Part shown: piece after piece, positions 12,607-12,926 of the stretch
Layout of the letters: the number at the start of each line of letters is the position of its first letter
Numbering within the stretch: the stretch's first letter is position 1
NCBI GenBank assembly: GCA_024763295.1
Contig: JANTFU010000035.1
Span: 1 to 12,926, forward strand
Reading direction: 5' to 3'
DNA from: Anaerolineales bacterium
GTDB lineage: Bacteria; Chloroflexota; Anaerolineae; Anaerolineales; Villigracilaceae
Length of the DNA: 12,926 bases
Position numbers and translations under genes: made by a program
Notes under the pieces: model-generated
What the model saw: the letters and a program-made list of their open reading frames with translations, nothing else
Told to the model about the DNA's origin: nothing
Database searches by the model: none

Positions 12607-12926
12607 ATGAACTTTCAACGCATTTCACTCGAAACCTGCCAAAACGCAACAGGGATAGTCGTTGTGATTGACGTGTTGCGCGCATTTTCAACAGCGGCTT
12701 ACGCCTTTGAAGCAGGCGCAAAGAGCATCCGTTTAGTGAGTACGGTTGAAGAAGCTTTTTTGCTAAAAGCCCAACTCCCTGAGGTACTCTTGATGGGCGA
12801 AGCACATGGCTTGCCGATTGAAGGTTTTGATTATGGCAACTCCCCTACGCAATTAGCACAGCAAAATCTCACGGGACGAGAGCTAATTCAAAGAACGACC
12901 GCAGGCACGCAAGGAGTCACCCGCAG
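12607..12926 (+). CDS. 2-phosphosulfolactate phosphatase (ComB) family protein, 5' part
   Basis: The first 106 residues are visible and the frame runs off the right edge; family members are usually about 240 residues. VVVIDVLRAFSTAAYAFEAGA (18-38), the conserved LLMGE (61-65), FDYGNSP (74-80) and GRELIQRTTAGTQGV (90-104) match the ComB family, a Mg-dependent hydrolase of 2-phosphosulfolactate. In methanogens this step leads to coenzyme M. In bacteria it may serve sulfolactate formation or another role. The ATG follows AAGG (12594-12597) by nine bases. The gene starts 33 bases after the aminotransferase stop, suggesting co-transcription. The substrate is assigned from family only. Confidence 0.88.
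   Translation, partial: MNFQRISLETCQNATGIVVVIDVLRAFSTAAYAFEAGAKSIRLVSTVEEAFLLKAQLPEVLLMGEAHGLPIEGFDYGNSPTQLAQQNLTGRELIQRTTAGTQGVTR

Overview
The window looks like ordinary chromosomal DNA of a bacterium with medium GC content. The protein style points to an Anaerolineae-like member of the Chloroflexota: an SH3b domain fused to a DUF389 membrane protein, a very long multi-domain sensor kinase, a GT-C/GT39-like membrane protein, an animal-type alanine aminotransferase and a ComB-family phosphatase. The many short inverted repeats in the spacers fit that impression. This is inference from protein and repeat style; no marker gene is present. All genes are on the + strand. There are no RNA genes, CRISPR arrays, transposase genes or phage genes.

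Layout: (1) 2-373, the 3' part of a soluble HAD / P-type-ATPase-like protein. (2) 457-1713, a DUF389 membrane protein with a C-terminal SH3b domain. (3) 1841-3301, a phosphogluco-/phosphomannomutase. (4) 3365-4255, an EamA (DMT) transporter. (5) 4496-4918, a Nudix hydrolase. (6) 4990-6780, a multi-spanning GT39-like membrane protein. (7) 6894-7565, cytidylate kinase (cmk). (8) 7800-11081, a membrane sensor histidine kinase, followed by an intrinsic terminator. (9) 11134-12573, alanine aminotransferase. (10) 12607 to the window end, the 5' part of a 2-phosphosulfolactate phosphatase (ComB) family gene. No gene-free stretch exceeds 300 bases.

The genes are mostly housekeeping or metabolic and do not form one obvious pathway. 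The phosphomutase (sugar-phosphate supply) and the GT39-like protein could both serve envelope glycan synthesis. The aminotransferase and comB are 33 bases apart and probably co-transcribed. The terminator at 11094-11116 separates them from the kinase.

I see no convincing new multi-gene system. The most unusual signal is the load of short structured repeats. Six distinct inverted or tandem repeats occupy the spacers after the DUF389, phosphomutase, EamA, Nudix, GT39-like and cmk genes; two of them supply the stop codon of the upstream gene. A further ~125-base palindrome-rich repeat sits inside the GT39-like gene and is translated in frame as about 41 extra residues. Two genes (4990 and 7800) share a TAAAAT box exactly seven bases before the ATG, which suggests leaderless transcripts.
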